This document shows positions 1-12,063 of a stretch of 64,000 bases of DNA, piece after piece (position 1 is the stretch's first letter; each line of letters opens with the position of its first letter). The stretch spans positions 112,010 through 176,009 of the forward strand of contig VSDK01004744.1 of assembly GCA_009767595.1 (NCBI GenBank), in the 5' to 3' direction. The notes beneath the pieces were generated by a model, which had not been told where the DNA came from, searched no databases, and saw nothing but the letters and a program-made list of their open reading frames with translations. A program made the translations under genes and the position numbers. The stretch is from Symbiodinium kawagutii. Its lineage: Eukaryota; Sar; Dinophyceae; Suessiales; Symbiodiniaceae.

Positions 1-286
1 TGTTTACCCAACAGTTTTTGTTACCCAACATTTTTGGGATGTTTACCCAAGCATATGACCAAACTAGTCCAACTGGTAGGATGTTCACCCAACCATATCA
101 ACCATCTTTGGATGTTCAATATTGTCCGACAACCATATGTACTCGATGCCTACATGTAAGCTTGGGTCGGGACAGTAGATATCCTACAGCAACAAACATG
201 TGGTAAGCAAAAATCCCCAACAGAGGATAGCTCATTTTTGGAATGCACAGCCGTGGGTCCATAGCCATATGTTTTGAGGTAATTAG

Positions 287-395
287 GGAGCCTCTGGCAG
301 CCAATGGCAGCACCCGGCAAACCATCCTACGCAGTAAATCCCTCGTCATTGCCATCCATCATGAACCTCAATATGCTAATGTGCATCCCCACTTG
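287..395 (+). CDS. candidate internal exon, unknown protein
   Basis: An open stretch follows an AG (285-286) and ends before GT (396-397). After one leading base it reads 36 codons, including TILRSKSLVIAIHHEPQY. The frame stays open to a stop near 434, so the 3' limit is uncertain. Product not recognised. The call rests on amino-acid composition and splice-site fit; chance openness is possible. Confidence 0.35.
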
Positions 396-982
396 GTGGT
401 TACAAACTATGGCAATAGGTATTACACGTTATAACATGTTATTGACCTTTATGTTCAAGGTCAATGGATTGAAAAGCACTATTGAATGAAAAGACATCAT
501 ATGTTTTTAATGGATTGGAAAGCAAAAATTCATGATTGTTTAAGTTGGTTGAACTGGTGAAAATCATCATGATCCCTCAAAGAACCATTATTAAACTGCT
601 GTGATCCACCATGTAACAATTAGTTTGCCATCATTGAACCATTCACTGGCCAGAAATTAAGCATCATTCACGGTTATTGAGCAATCTTTAGCGACTCTTG
701 CACAACACTAATAGCCGTCAGTACGAATACTTAACCATTATGAACCACTGATAACCACTATGAACATATGATTGACCATCATGAGTATCTATTCAACATC
801 ATGATAAACATCATTCAACATCATTCACCATCATTAACCACGATAAACCATCTTTGCAATTCATTGTGATTGTTGTAACCATTTTTGCATCCGGCATCAT
901 GATTAACCTGGTGATTGTAACCATCTTTGCAGCATCATTTCTTCGGCATGGCAATCACCAGGTGCCAGTCGTACCTGCTCAG
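396..982. other. AT-rich non-coding stretch
   Basis: Low-complexity AT-rich DNA with scattered ATCATTAACCATC-type words, like the satellite at 15.3 kb but not in tandem. No gene, RNA or clear element is visible. Probably intron or intergenic. Confidence 0.4.
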
Positions 983-1026
983 GCCTGCCATTGACGATCG
1001 CGCTCGTTGTGCCTCTGCTGTTCCAT
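983..1026 (+). CDS. candidate short exon (hydrophobic)
   Basis: A GC-rich island after CTGCTCAG and before GTCTCC. After two bases it reads 14 hydrophobic codons (LPLTIALVVPLLFH), which could be part of a membrane helix. No product assignment is possible from so short a piece. Confidence 0.3.
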
Positions 1027-1421
1027 GTCTCCTTCTCTTAGGCCGCTGAAGGGGCAGGTGTCAGCTACAAATTAAGTCACCCAAACGTTAGAGATTCGTT
1101 GGTGAACATAACTCGGGTAACTACCACTTGCTAATGGTACCAGTAGATATAACAAGCTTGTTAAATGGGGGTTCTTAAAATGGGATACCCGCAAATCATC
1201 CAATAGTAATCATTTTTAGGAACGAAGAACCATTTTTGGGGGGTTCCCTATTTTGAAAAACCAGTACATGGCCATCAATCAACTTATAACTAGGAGGCTC
1301 CATCTTGCATGGGATGCCCAATTGTTCCCATGTTAATAACTCTTATGGGGCGGCGGCACTCGAACCATGGTGAATGTAAGCAGTTGCCAAGTGGAGTGGA
1401 CATAGAAAATTGGATATCTAT

Positions 1422-1541
1422 ATGGTGGTTTTTCAAGCCACAGGGGACACCAATACTGGTTCGTCTATTACTATAAGTGGTCATGGTTTATGATTCAGCA
1501 TGGATGATTTGGGGGTACCCTTATTTTGAGAAACCACCATA
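1422..1541. repeat. MITE-like element, family 1
   Basis: The ends are inverted: ATGGTGGTTT.TCAAG at the left and TTGAGAAACCACCAT at the right, about 120 bp apart. Other copies with the same inverted ends occur at 8126-8230, 14632-14739, 32831-32938, 40692-40793, 44335-44450 and 59401-59500. No coding capacity. The inverted ends and size suggest a non-autonomous DNA transposon. Confidence 0.6.
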
Positions 1542-1946
1542 TTCAGCCATTGTCTTTCCTACGCATGTGTATTCGATTGTATATGGGTGCCTACTGTCTA
1601 CCTGTATTCTATTTGCGTGACCCCAGCCATAAGTGCTTCTAGGCAGTGCTAGGTGGATTCAGACTGTGCTTCAAGTTGGATTCATTTGTCCTCCTAGTAA
1701 CGCAGCTGTTTCATGGCCTTTGGGCCCCCCCAGTTATAAGTTGGTTGATGAGCTGGTAGCTAGTAAACACTGGCTACATCTGTCATAACTGGTAGTTTTC
1801 CTAGTTATAAACCGACTTGGCTTACTAGGAAGCCTTGAATTGCGGGAATTGGCTGGCTCAGGTGACCTGCTAGCAACCTTTGCAACTATGTTAGTTTCAA
1901 CATTCCGCATTTCCGCGGTGTGACGTTGTAAATTTGAGAACCCTCT

Positions 1947-1948
1947 TA

Positions 1949-1979
<31 letters not shown>

Positions 1980-1980
1980 C
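1947..1980. repeat. AT dinucleotide microsatellite
   Basis: Alternating TA/AT tract with a single G interruption. Confidence 0.8.
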
Positions 1981-2099
1981 CTTGACCCTCAATCTTCCCC
2001 CTTCATCATTTGGGATCAATTGTCAATAATTACCCATTTTTTGTGACTTCTACCTTTTGGGGTAAATGAGGGTAAGCGTACAGATAGATCATATGGCTT

Positions 2100-2210
2100 T
2101 GGGTCAGGTCACCCTGTACCCCTGGTTCCCCCATCATTAACCATTGTTTCCCCTCTTATGGTTGATAAAGTTATCCCCCATGAAATCGGTAGGTTAATAT
2201 TGACCCAGCT
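2100..2210. repeat. MITE-like element, family 3
   Basis: One of several copies of a ~115-bp unit with inverted ends GGCTRTGGGTCAA / TTGACCCAYAGCC and an internal segment that includes AACCATTGTTTCCC. This copy lies in the opposite orientation to those at 3402-3512 and 59674-59788. No coding capacity. Confidence 0.55.
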
Positions 2211-2297
2211 CGCCATATTGTTTCTTGACAGCGAGCAGTGACCGCTGTCACCAGCTATCCGAACAGTGAACTTTTCCAGCACCGCTCTCTCTTTCAG

Positions 2298-2334
2298 GCG
2301 GCACGACATCAACGCAGCGGCCATCTCTCGATGG
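2298..2334 (+). CDS. candidate short exon
   Basis: A polypyrimidine tract CTCTCTCTTTCAG is followed by 37 bases ending at GT (2335). After one base it reads RHDINAAAISRW. The acceptor is good and the codons are GC-ending, but the length is too short for a firm call. Confidence 0.35.
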
Positions 2335-3401
2335 GTTGATCCAATGTAGTTGTGGTGGTTTCTCAATTTTTATATGGGATCAACTACCAAATGGATATTC
2401 AATGGGCCGCCAAAAATGGTGATTTTACGATTGGAAACCAGTGATTGACTGGGGGTGCCATCATTTTGGCACATACCCAAATGATTGATAATCACTTATT
2501 GAAATTATAACAATGAAAACAACCTAGGGCATATAATTGATAACAATCATTGATATCCCCTATTAATCATCATAGGATTGTAATGATTAACAAGGGATAA
2601 GTTCACCAACAATTAAATGTGTTGTACTGATATACCGATCTACCCACTATATATGGCGGTTTCTCAAGTCAGTTTGGGGACCCAAAAGTTATGGATGGTT
2701 TATTTCTTTAAGCATGTATAATATTCGATGATAACTGGGTGGTCCCCTATTTGCCATTTTCTTGAAATAGGGGAACCCCTGAATCATCTAGTTTGTTATT
2801 AACCGTTTAGAACATCAAACTCTAAACCAACCCCTTTTTGGGGTACCCCTATTTTGAGAAACCACAATTTTGAGAAACCCCCAAATCAGTGAATTCTTGT
2901 TGGAAAGCAATGTGTCAGGTAAAATTCCGTATCATCACTGCGAGCAGTCACCGGATGCCGCGGATACATCAGGTTGTGTGAGTCAAAACCCATACCTCCC
3001 TGGGTCACATTATTTGCCCAGGTTGGTGATATTTTGTTTATTGATACCATCTTGAATTCATAGCTTCACCGCAGGAATAAAAAGTCTAGCCCACGATTTG
3101 TTGCTGATATCTCGATGCCGGCTCCAGAGAATCTATCATCATTTTTTCCACATTGTTCTCATAGTTTTCCAATTCTATTGTTGGCGCCCGTGCTACGAAA
3201 TGGATGTACAGGTTCCCCGGGTTGACCCCGTTGCCCCCTGGGAAAGAGGCTTGTTTTTCGGCTGCACCTCCAGTCGTCTTAACCATTATTGGATCACTGA
3301 GTTGTGGGCTTGATTAGGTCTGAGCGCAGCTGGCTGTCAAAAAGCCTCGGCAATGGTGAAACTATGGGCCATGGGGGATTACAAGAGAAGGGTATATGGC
3401 G

Positions 3402-3512
3402 AGCTGGGTCAATATTAAACCAACCAACTAATGGAGGATTTACCAACAATAATAAGGGAAAACAAAGGTTAATGATGGGGGAACCAGGGGTACAGGGTTT
3501 TGACCCACAGCC
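3402..3512. repeat. MITE-like element, family 3
   Basis: Ends GGGTCAATATTAA and GTTTTGACCCACAGCC; the interior matches the copies at 2100-2210 (inverted), 3768-3881 (inverted) and 59674-59788. Confidence 0.6.
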
Positions 3513-3767
3513 ATATGATGGTCAATAATGATGGTTAATGATGCTGATGATGATGTGGCTGGTTGGTGGTTTCGTGGTTTTCAATCATACCTGGAGACGA
3601 TGGTTTTCAAACTGACAAATATTCTGGGGATTGGACAACTAACCACCAACTAGTGACTATCCATTAGCCACCATCAACAATCAATAAGCTTGATTGATGT
3701 TGATTGTGTGGCTCATGAATTGACCCTAAGCGCATAGTGATAGTTCCACCATCAACAATCAATAATT

Positions 3768-3881
3768 GGCTGTGGGTCAAAACCCCGTACCCCTGGTTCC
3801 CTATCATTAAGCATTAGTTTCCCTATAGTTTCTTTGTTGTTAACCACCGCTAGTTGGTACGGTTAATATTGACCCATAGCC
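3768..3881. repeat. MITE-like element, family 3 (inverted copy)
   Basis: GGCTGTGGGTCAA at the left and TTGACCCATAGCC at the right form near-perfect inverted ends; the interior is the reverse complement of the 3402-3512 copy. Confidence 0.6.
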
Positions 3882-3940
3882 AATTCAGGCCAACTGTGTG
3901 GCTCCTGAAAGCTTCGCAATGGTTCATGTTTGTCCACCAG

Positions 3941-4000
3941 TCAACTCATCGCGCCGCTTGAACGTTTGAAGTGCCTCTTTGAATTGGCACCAGCCGAGGG
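3941..4000 (+). CDS. candidate exon
   Basis: After GTCCACCAG and before GTACCT this 60-base island reads, after one base, QLIAPLERLKCLFELAPAE, leaving two bases of the next codon. The peptide looks amphipathic. Product not recognised. Two minus-strand frames are also open here but look less protein-like. Confidence 0.45.
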
Positions 4001-4027
4001 GTACCTTTGGATATGACGGGAGAGTAC

Positions 4028-4117
4028 CCACGACTCGCTGATGGTCTCGCAGTGGAGATGTTGGTCTTGTGGCTCCAGAGAGCGGGACCCAAGTTGTAGA
4101 CTCTGGTAGCACTAGAG
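4028..4117 (+). CDS. possible exon
   Basis: An open GC-rich stretch reading GEYPRLADGLAVEMLVLWLQ then RAGPKL before a TAG. Acceptor and donor are not clear and a second + frame is also open, so the exon limits are approximate. Confidence 0.25.
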
Positions 4118-4519
4118 AGTGGTACCCCCACGGCTAGTCAACTTAAGGATATAACTACGGTAACTACTGGGTAAATGGTGGATATAAGTATACTTAGGTG
4201 GGTACCTACGAATCTAACCAGGGGTACCACTCTTCATGGATGATTATTTCTGATTTGTCGGTCTTGTTTTTTTCATCAACCATACCTGAGGATTGAGCTT
4301 CTAAGTGATTGGCGCATCTTTTTTGGATGGGGCAACGTTGCCCACCAACAAGGCATGAAGCATTGATTTGTTCATTTCATCTCAGATTACGAAGGGTCAA
4401 CCCTTGACGCGGTGCCATGAACCATTGACCATCATGAAAAGTCAGTCACTTTGTTGGCAGTGAAAACTGGCCGGATTCCATCCAAACTGCTTGTGAAAGT
4501 TGGAGGTTAGTTTTTGCAG

Positions 4520-4562
4520 AGTACAAGCGAGGGCAACCAGCAGCTACTCTGGGAGTACTCCA
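4520..4562 (+). CDS. candidate short exon
   Basis: TTTTTGCAG precedes 43 bases that read STSEGNQQLLWEYS before GT (4563). Good acceptor and GC-ending codons. Product unknown. Confidence 0.4.
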
Positions 4563-5225
4563 GTGACATATCCAGCCATCCTTGATCCGGCGTGGCTGAG
4601 TGCGCAGAGACGTCTCGCGGGGATTATGCTAATGGGATGTGGAAGGCCTGGTGATAGATGTATGGCCCCGCAAGTGTCATGTGGGTATCGTGTAAATGTG
4701 TGTGTGTGCATGAGTTTACATACATGTATAGATGTATCAAGATAGAACATATACATTTACATATTGTACAACTATGTTGCATGTTTTTTTTTATCTCTCT
4801 CGTCCTTACACACACATACATGTTTTAGATGTTTTTAGATAACTATAGACAATGTTGATTTAATACTTTAATACAGATAGTTGTAGTATATACTCATGTG
4901 AAGTATGTGTGCGTGTAAATATAACTATACATGGAACCAAGTCCGATGTCCGGAGCCATGATTGCGGCACAGCTCTTTCGGATAGGAAGGCCATCCGTGG
5001 ATGTCCCAAGTTAGTGGCTGGTAACTGGTAACCATGGTGAAGTCGGGGTTCGTTCAGCTACCTTAATTTTAGGGTACCATGGAACCCCAGCTGCACATCG
5101 TACAAAAAACGCGCAAAACCAGCTAGCTGCTGGAAATGGTGAACATAGAAGATCCAACTTCCCCTTCTCACCAGCCTGTGATCTACCATCAAAGAGTGCA
5201 AGGGTTGATTGACATTGCTGTAGCA

Positions 5226-5345
5226 TTACCTTATGCTCCCAGTTACCAGCAAATAGTAGGTAAGCAGCTGATTTCTACCGTTGTTGTACCTGTGGTTGGT
5301 TGCCTACTGCAATCTATAGTGGTAACTGGGAGCATAGGGTTATGG
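5226..5345. repeat. inverted-repeat element
   Basis: CCTTATGCTCCCAGTTACCA near the left end is matched by its near reverse complement TGGTAACTGGGAGCATAGGG near the right end, about 120 bp apart. This fits a small MITE or a long hairpin. No coding capacity. Confidence 0.6.
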
Positions 5346-5686
5346 TTTAATGATGGCTGAAAATAATTAGTAATAACCATTGGTCATGATGGCTGAGCCA
5401 AGGGAATGATGTTGAACAGTTTGCGCGCTTTTCAGGTGGGCCGATATATAAGTTGGGTCAACCCGGTGAAGCCCGCAGAACTGTTATTGAACCCAGGTTA
5501 AACTGATTATAAGACCATGAGCTAAAAATGGTGTTGTGGGGCTCACATTGTAGGAAGCTGTTCGCGAGTTCTGGATGAATGATAGTTAAGGATGGCTAGA
5601 GATCGTTGATTATGATTCATCACTTGTAATGATGGTTGGTTTCAATTTCAATGGTGAATAACGGAACTGATTTCACCATCAAACAG

Positions 5687-5919
5687 ACGTTTTTGTCAAA
5701 ACCAATGGCTTTCAAAATAAGTTTGATGAGATTCTGGTCTCTGCCACTCGGCCTCACACCGTGGCGAATTTCCAGTTGCGTTTTTTCGAGGGCGCTGTAC
5801 TGTGCCCGGACGGCAAGGAAGTTCGTGTCTGCTACATTACGATGTGCAACACACTGGCTGACTATCTGGCAAATCCACATAGCGCCTTTTGTGTGTTGCT
5901 GTGGCTCCAGAATTGCAAG
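5687..5919 (+). CDS. candidate exon, unknown protein
   Basis: After AAACAG a frame stays open for about 77 codons, containing KTNGFQNKFDEILVSATRP and a later segment FFEGAVLCPDGKEVRVCYIT. The upstream in-frame TGA lies just before the acceptor, as expected if coding starts there. The 3' end is set at a possible GA donor (5920-5921); an earlier GT donor (after 5890) is also possible. A 120-codon frame also runs through here in another phase, but its composition is less protein-like. No family recognised. Confidence 0.4.
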
Positions 5920-6661
5920 GATCCCAGTAGTAGACTGTGAATGTTGGCACTACTATGCTTATTGCCATTGCTATTTGGGTATGTGTCAATACCAATAATC
6001 CCTGAAAAGCATGGATGAATATCCCGACAAAGACTAGTTCCGTCATGTATGGCACGTTCACCAGGGTTAGAGGGCAACCCATAGCCATTTGTTAGTACGG
6101 ATACAGTTTTTGAATCCTAGGTTAGTGCTGTTGAGATGATTATGACGGCAGAGTATTTTTGTAGACTGTAAACACTCAGCTGGGAGAATTTAATGGTTGT
6201 GAATTTCATAAAAGTGTTTTTGTAGAAATCGTCATAGATTATGGATTTTTTGGATTTTTTTAATATACTTTATTTGTGCAGGTAATTGTTATGGGAGAAT
6301 TTATCGGATCTAAAGTCTTATATAATTGCTGGCTGCTGGTTGGGAGCAAGGCCAGGAGCCAGGGGTAGAATACAGCGAAAGGGGAGCGAGGCCAGGAGCT
6401 ACCAGGACGCTTCCAACCAAAGATCCTTGATCATATAGCCATTATCATTGGCGAAAATGCTTATTCGCCACCAATCTCAACCAGCAGTTGGAAAACCAGC
6501 CCTGGATCACCACCAGATTCTGGTGGTAGCTTTTCCAGCCCTGGCGATGCGGGGAAACCAGCCAGGGGCACCGGGGAAACCGAATCATAGGTTCTGGTAG
6601 AGATCGTCATTCACCAGCCGTCACTACCAAGCATCATTTGCGTCAACCTGTACACTGCGAG
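5920..6661. other. non-coding, GC-rich GGAGC-type repeats near the end
   Basis: Mostly AT-rich. 6330-6590 holds words of the type GGGAGCGAGGCCAGGAGC, also seen near 12.75 kb, 19.45 kb, 20.9 kb and 59.3 kb, so this is probably another dispersed repeat. No gene seen. Confidence 0.35.
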
Positions 6662-6799
6662 CCGAGAAACGGATTGCTATCCCGGATCGGTTTTTGGGCC
6701 AAGCTCCGCGGAATCCTGGGGCCACTGACTGAGTGCCTTCGTTCATGTGAATGCACTGCGAAGACGCTCATGCACGACGGTCATCCCAGGAGTGGTCAG
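6662..6799 (+). CDS. candidate exon, phase 0-0
   Basis: 46 codons between AG and the donor GTGAAA. They include RIGFWAKLRGILGPLTECLR and a Cys-containing tail CECTAKTLMHDGHPR. Mostly GC-ending codons. Product not recognised. Confidence 0.4.
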
Positions 6800-8007
6800 G
6801 TGAAAGTTGCCAGCCATGGTTCGTTCGCAAATGGTTCAGAATGTTTGAGATTGGGGGGTTGATAAGTAACAATATGACAATATGAAATAGGGGATATACA
6901 CCACCTAGCCTACATGGCTATGGGTAATGATACCAAACCTCCAATCCAAGGGCAGGTGAACGTTAAACAAAGACTGTAAAGGATATGAACAGCTGGGGTA
7001 CCAGGGCATTGACCCACAGCGATACGTGTGAGTGGTGTTTCTTAATCACGGTGAATGACGGGGAAAGGTTTATGTGTTGTGAATAAAGGTTTTTGATGGT
7101 TGATGGTTCATCGCGGTTCGTAATGCTTACAGATGCTCAAGAGGATTAATTGATAGGGGTTAATCGTCGGTAATAGTGGTGCAGATGTTTGACTAACAGT
7201 TCACCATGTTGGACGCGTAATGCTTGATTGCAAAGGTCAATGGCAAAATCATATGATCAAAATATATCAAAATAATGTGAAGGAAACCAAATTGTCAAGG
7301 GGACGTTTTTGTTGTAAAATTTGCCAATCAAGAATTAATTTTTATTCACTATCACCACTGATCAACCGTTTGCCAACCATAAACCATCCTGTCCTCAATT
7401 CACCAACCATCAACTGTTAACCAGCCTGGAAGCATTTTCACCATTGGAATTCAACCCAATGGCGGCAGCTGCCACCACTGTTTCAACCACCTTGGAGCCA
7501 TTTCGCCAAGTGCGGCACGGGCTCGTTACCAGATTGATGTCTGGAAGTTGCACATGTTGCAGGGATGGTTTTCCTACAGAAAATGATAGCTTTTGTAACG
7601 AAGATGATGGTTTGCCTAGTGACAAATGATTGTTTTCCCAGCAGAAATGATGGCTCTCCACATCTATATCTTGCTATATCTTGCTTAAACCCAGGGTAAT
7701 ATGGCTAAATGGAAGCCAATCATCGTTGAATCACGGTAGGGGTGAAGACTGGTTAGACAGTGGCTACGGATTGTTTAGTCTTGGTTCGATGATGATTATT
7801 GTCGATCGGAGGTTGTCATGACTAGCCCCTGATAGCTTCCATGATACAGACGATGTGCCCAGCGGGTACCGACTATGCACAAATAAGTACATTGTTTCCC
7901 AATCTGCACAAGCCTAGCCTGTATCATGAATCAACCACGACTAGGGATCATGAATCCCACAGCTCATACAACCTGAGGGATGCAGTTTGATGCTTTCGAT
8001 CGATCAG
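6800..8007. other. repeat-rich non-coding stretch
   Basis: AT-rich, with partial family-3 MITE words near 6905-7020 and many GGTTGATGG/CCATCAACC words. No convincing exon. Confidence 0.35.
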
Positions 8008-8043
8008 CTTCTGGAAGCCGAAACATGTGCTGTGCCAAGGGAG
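8008..8043 (+). CDS. possible short exon
   Basis: After CGATCAG the frame reads LLEAETCAVPRE and remains open to a TGA at about 8065. The donor is unclear. Confidence 0.25.
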
Positions 8044-8125
8044 AAGCACTCGTCTATCCTTACATGACGTGACCATATTTTTCAACCATTGGCCACTGGT
8101 TACTAAGACTCTGGATGTGCTATAA

Positions 8126-8230
8126 GGTGGTTTCTCCAATTAGGGGATCCCAAACTTATGCTCGGACTTATTACCTTAAATGTTTTGGAAAGGATGATCA
8201 CTGTGTACCCGTGTGACTTGAGAAACCACC
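8126..8230. repeat. MITE-like element, family 1
   Basis: GGTGGTTTCTCCAA at the left, TTGAGAAACCACC at the right; same inverted ends as the other family-1 copies. Confidence 0.6.
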
Positions 8231-10040
8231 AAACTAGTCACTGTATTTACCTATAAATGTTGGTTATCATCCCCTACCATCATCATTGTATTAAAACCAT
8301 TTGAGAAACGAACAATCGTAATGCCCTGTGTAGAGCAATTGTGTGAAGTTCTGCTTAAGTACGTCCACTGGCCACCAGCGTTGTTGATCTTTCCGCAGCG
8401 TGCATTCCAATGATTCGATGAATTCATAGTTTCATCCATTCCCAGATACTTCATAGCATATTTTTGCCTACATTTACCATCAGTAAGCTTATCATTAAGG
8501 TTTTTTTACATGTTAAGCTTATAAAGTGACACAATGTTGTAGGTAAATATGGCAGCACCAGGGAGCATCAGGGACACCCATGAATTCAGTCCGCGAATTC
8601 CGAGGGTTGACAATGGACCGCCTTTTGAGTTCAACAATCCTCTAACCTACAAGGAGGGGCCCCCAATCCTTGGCAATTTGTTGGTGAACAGAATTAGGGT
8701 TAAGATGGGTTAAGTAGGCTAACTAGGCGAAGGTATAATCAACTGCATTTCTTTTTAGGGTTCTCAAGGCCAACGGCTTGTCTCAAATGGTTAGATTTCA
8801 AGTGTTTCTGAAACCAACCCATTAGATTTGGCTTCTATGACTTCTAATGAGTGTTTCTGAAGTCATAGAGACTCGCGCCGAGACTGGGTCCGGCTTTGAT
8901 GAGTATTTGATGGGTACTTGAAGGGTATTTGATGGGTATTTGATGAGTATTTGAAGGGTATTTGATGGGTATCTGATGGGTGTTTGATGAGTATTTCAGA
9001 GTATTTTATGGTGATTTGATGATTATTTGGGAAAATAATGAACAATGTCCAATGCCAAGTTCATGTCCCAATATACAGTCAAGAAATTGTTTTAAAGTGA
9101 AACACACAAACTTACCTGTAGACTTTTTGTTGGTATGATCACCAAATACAGTATATGGAAAACACTTATTGACCAACAGTCGGATGAGCTAGGGGCATTT
9201 CTCATCGCGTTGTGGTACTAGGCAGGTAGATGTCATTCTGATCATGGGAGCAAAATTGTATTGCCGTTCCATGCAGAACAAGTTGTGCCCGTGTCAAAAC
9301 CGAGTGAAGAAAATCTGTTGCATCCATATTCCCCTTTAATGGATGCCTTTCTTCGCATAGTGAGGAAGGAATCATCGGCTGTTTGCTGACCCAAGTTTAG
9401 CTGCAGATTCATGATATAGGAGTGAATCATGTTGATAATTGCCTGGCTGGTTTACATCATGCTGAATCATGATTATTTCTGATATGTTCTCACATAATTG
9501 TTCACTCTTGATGAAGCTTTATTTGTTGCCCGTATGAAGCATCAATTTTCCATCAATTGATTATTTCGCCATTGATCAATCATTATCCAGCAGTATAAAC
9601 CAGGAGCTTGCCATTCATATCCATTGATTGACCATTGTTAACCATAGTTGACCTTATCAACCATAGGGAAGTCAGACAGCCATTATAAACCATCATTGAA
9701 CTTATTAATAGTTATTAAGCATCATTAACCAGTGACAAACCCTTATGAACTGGGGGTGAGCCACTGTTATTGATTCTTGTTCTGAACTATCCTTATTGCC
9801 ATCAACTCAAGCTGGTGCCACGAACGTGTGGTTGGTTCATTACTACAAGTGATCACTAGTGGATGATTTAAGGTTACCTCATGATTTCCTCTATGCCTTG
9901 AGAAACAGGCATTTGATCAAGCAGATCGTTCCAGGTGATTCATATGATGTTGCATCAATGACCTGGTGAACCAGGTGTAACCTGACCACATGGTCAAGGT
10001 GTCTCCATGGGCTGGGTACATCCCAGTGGGGTCAGTGCAG
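8231..10040. other. repeat-rich non-coding stretch
   Basis: Contains a minisatellite at about 8890-9010 with 11-12-bp units of the type GGGTATTTGAT, and otherwise AT-rich DNA. A faint exon-like island near 8365-8400 was not strong enough to call. Confidence 0.35.
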
Positions 10041-10139
10041 CCTTTGAGAGCCACTCGATTTGAAGCGGCCACGATGACGAGGGATCACCTGGCGATGGAT
10101 GTCGCGTCGGTGTTTGACGTCGTCGATTGCGGGAGCTTC
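10041..10139 (+). CDS. candidate exon
   Basis: After GTCAGTGCAG only one of three frames is open. It contains ATRFEAATMTRDHLAMDVAS followed by VFDVVDCGSF and a TGA. Several GT donors lie inside the stretch, so the 3' end is uncertain. Confidence 0.35.
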
Positions 10140-10524
10140 TGAAAACGCCAAAGCAAATTGGATCAATGCGGTTTTGAATCCAGAAAACACCATTGACTAT
10201 TGATTATATTGGCAAAATGATTACCATATATAATCATGTGGTGAAAAACTGGACCGGTATAAAACACCAGCCATTTGACTATGTTCAGTGATTTATCATC
10301 AAGTATGGGTGCTTTATTTTTATCGATCTCACATTACCTAAACTGAAACTTGGGTGAGATATCAGCAGTTGAATCATGACTCTGATTCAGCAAGTGCTGC
10401 ATATCATCAAGCCGGTGGAACATGGATTTTTCATCAGAAAAGTATGGGGGGTAACGATGGGTTTTTTGAAACTGATTCACTCACCATATGGCCAGTCATT
10501 CAACACGCAATGTGGCTTGTCCAG

Positions 10525-10641
10525 TTCGCCGTGCTACTGACCATCCAGCTGTTCAGTTCGCCAATAGGGAAACCACAACAGTGACGACTGGGTGTACTGT
10601 TCCAGCTCGAGAAATGTCCCGCAGCATCTCCAGCCGAATGA
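10525..10641 (+). CDS. candidate exon
   Basis: After TTGTCCAG, two bases and then a frame reading RRATDHPAVQFANRETTTV and later VPAREMSRSISSRM before TGA. A second frame is open only to 10581. Product unknown. Confidence 0.4.
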
Positions 10642-10842
10642 CATGATAGAACTGGCCGAAGCATCACCGGAGAAACCCTACTGGCTATGATCAACCTTAT
10701 GTTTTGGGTTGCCAAATCATCATCTCGATAGATCATTAGTAATCAGCAATTGAAGGCCAACCGCATCCAACCGCAACTTACATCAACAAATACTGATTAA
10801 GCAGTAACTCATGATGTCCTAGAGAGTCCCATCAATGGTCAG

Positions 10843-10984
10843 CATCCAATTTGCTCCTCCACTGGTTTCCGACCTTGTCAGTGAGCATGCACTAGTCATG
10901 CGACAACGACACTAAATGAGTGACACAGCTCAAAAGGACGACCACGGTGGTCCGCGGTTGATCCCGTGGAGATAAAGCTCTACG
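10843..10984 (+). CDS. two possible short exons separated by a 44-base intron
   Basis: 10843-10884 reads IQFAPPLVSDLVS. A GC...AG intron of about 44 bases (10885-10928) would join it in phase to 10929-10984, reading SKGRPRWSAVDPVEIKLY before GTCTAA. Non-GT donors are known in dinoflagellates, but this join is inferred from two short open pieces. Confidence 0.3.
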
Positions 10985-12063
10985 TCTAAGCCACGCTGGC
11001 CCAGGGGTTGAACTACTTGACTTTTGGCAACCACTATGGTGTCTGTTTTTTTCTATGCGGGATAATCATCCGAGTGTATTGTCATAGTAGGTGAGGACAA
11101 AACAATGTCTGATCAGTGTAGACTTTGATTTTGAATGGTGAATGCTAGCATGGAGCAGTGCTTCTGAGGTTGGTATCAACATTTACATGACATCAAATGC
11201 AACACAAAATTACAGGCCACCAAGGGGGTACAGTTTTCCTCAATCCTTTCTATTTTGCAAATATCAAAGATTGTCAGTTGTTGTTGAGCTTGTATGGGAA
11301 TTTGATCACCCAGCACATTTGTCGGGCTACAACTCAAACACGTGATTGTAGCTCAGAAATTATGCAAAATTGACACCCGAGCATGCACAAGCTGATAACA
11401 TTTTGGAACTAGCTTGGGTTTGGTGGTCGCTAGCAGTATTTCCAACAGAATTCGCTCCTTATCTGGAGTTACAACGTGGGGCCCAGTTCGGTCTATAAGT
11501 GGAATAAGTACCAGTTGTGGCAGACCAAAACTACATAGTTTAGAAATATTAGATGGCTTATAAATCAACATACAACTAGGGTTCCCCACCTTGTACCAAC
11601 AACTGTATAGCAATAAACTGTTCCCAAAATTACCACTGACAATTGCTTATTGGTCGAGAGGCAATTTTTCTTACCCAACGCATCATTGGGATATTTCGGA
11701 TTGAGCATTGAATGATTCCTGACCTTCCAATTGGGACATTTTCCCCATCATTGAAACTTTGATTACCTGGATATCAACCGCAACCTATCACAACGTCAAT
11801 TCACTAAATGATAAATGTGCTGTTCTACAGGATGTTCTCCTAGCAGCTACAGGTGAGGCCATAGCACGTAGTACCCCCATGCAACAGGTAGTTTGCCCCA
11901 CCTATCTTAGTGGTAAACCAACCTACAAAGTGTGTCAGTTGGGAATTTTGCGGTTTCTTCCCAAAAGACCACAATGCCTTACAAACAAAAAAGGGCGGGT
12001 GAACATCCCAACACAGATTTTTCCCCCCGATTTGTGGGATGTGAACAATCGTTGGGCATACAG
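10985..12063. other. AT-rich non-coding stretch
   Basis: Short open frames on both strands, none with a clear coding look. Probably intronic. Confidence 0.3.

Noticed and set aside
3086..3286. 66-codon minus-strand frame with protein-like composition
   Set aside because: No splice or start context, and the plus strand has a competing frame (VPRVDPVAPWERGLFFGC) after GATGTACAG; neither is convincing enough to list as a gene.
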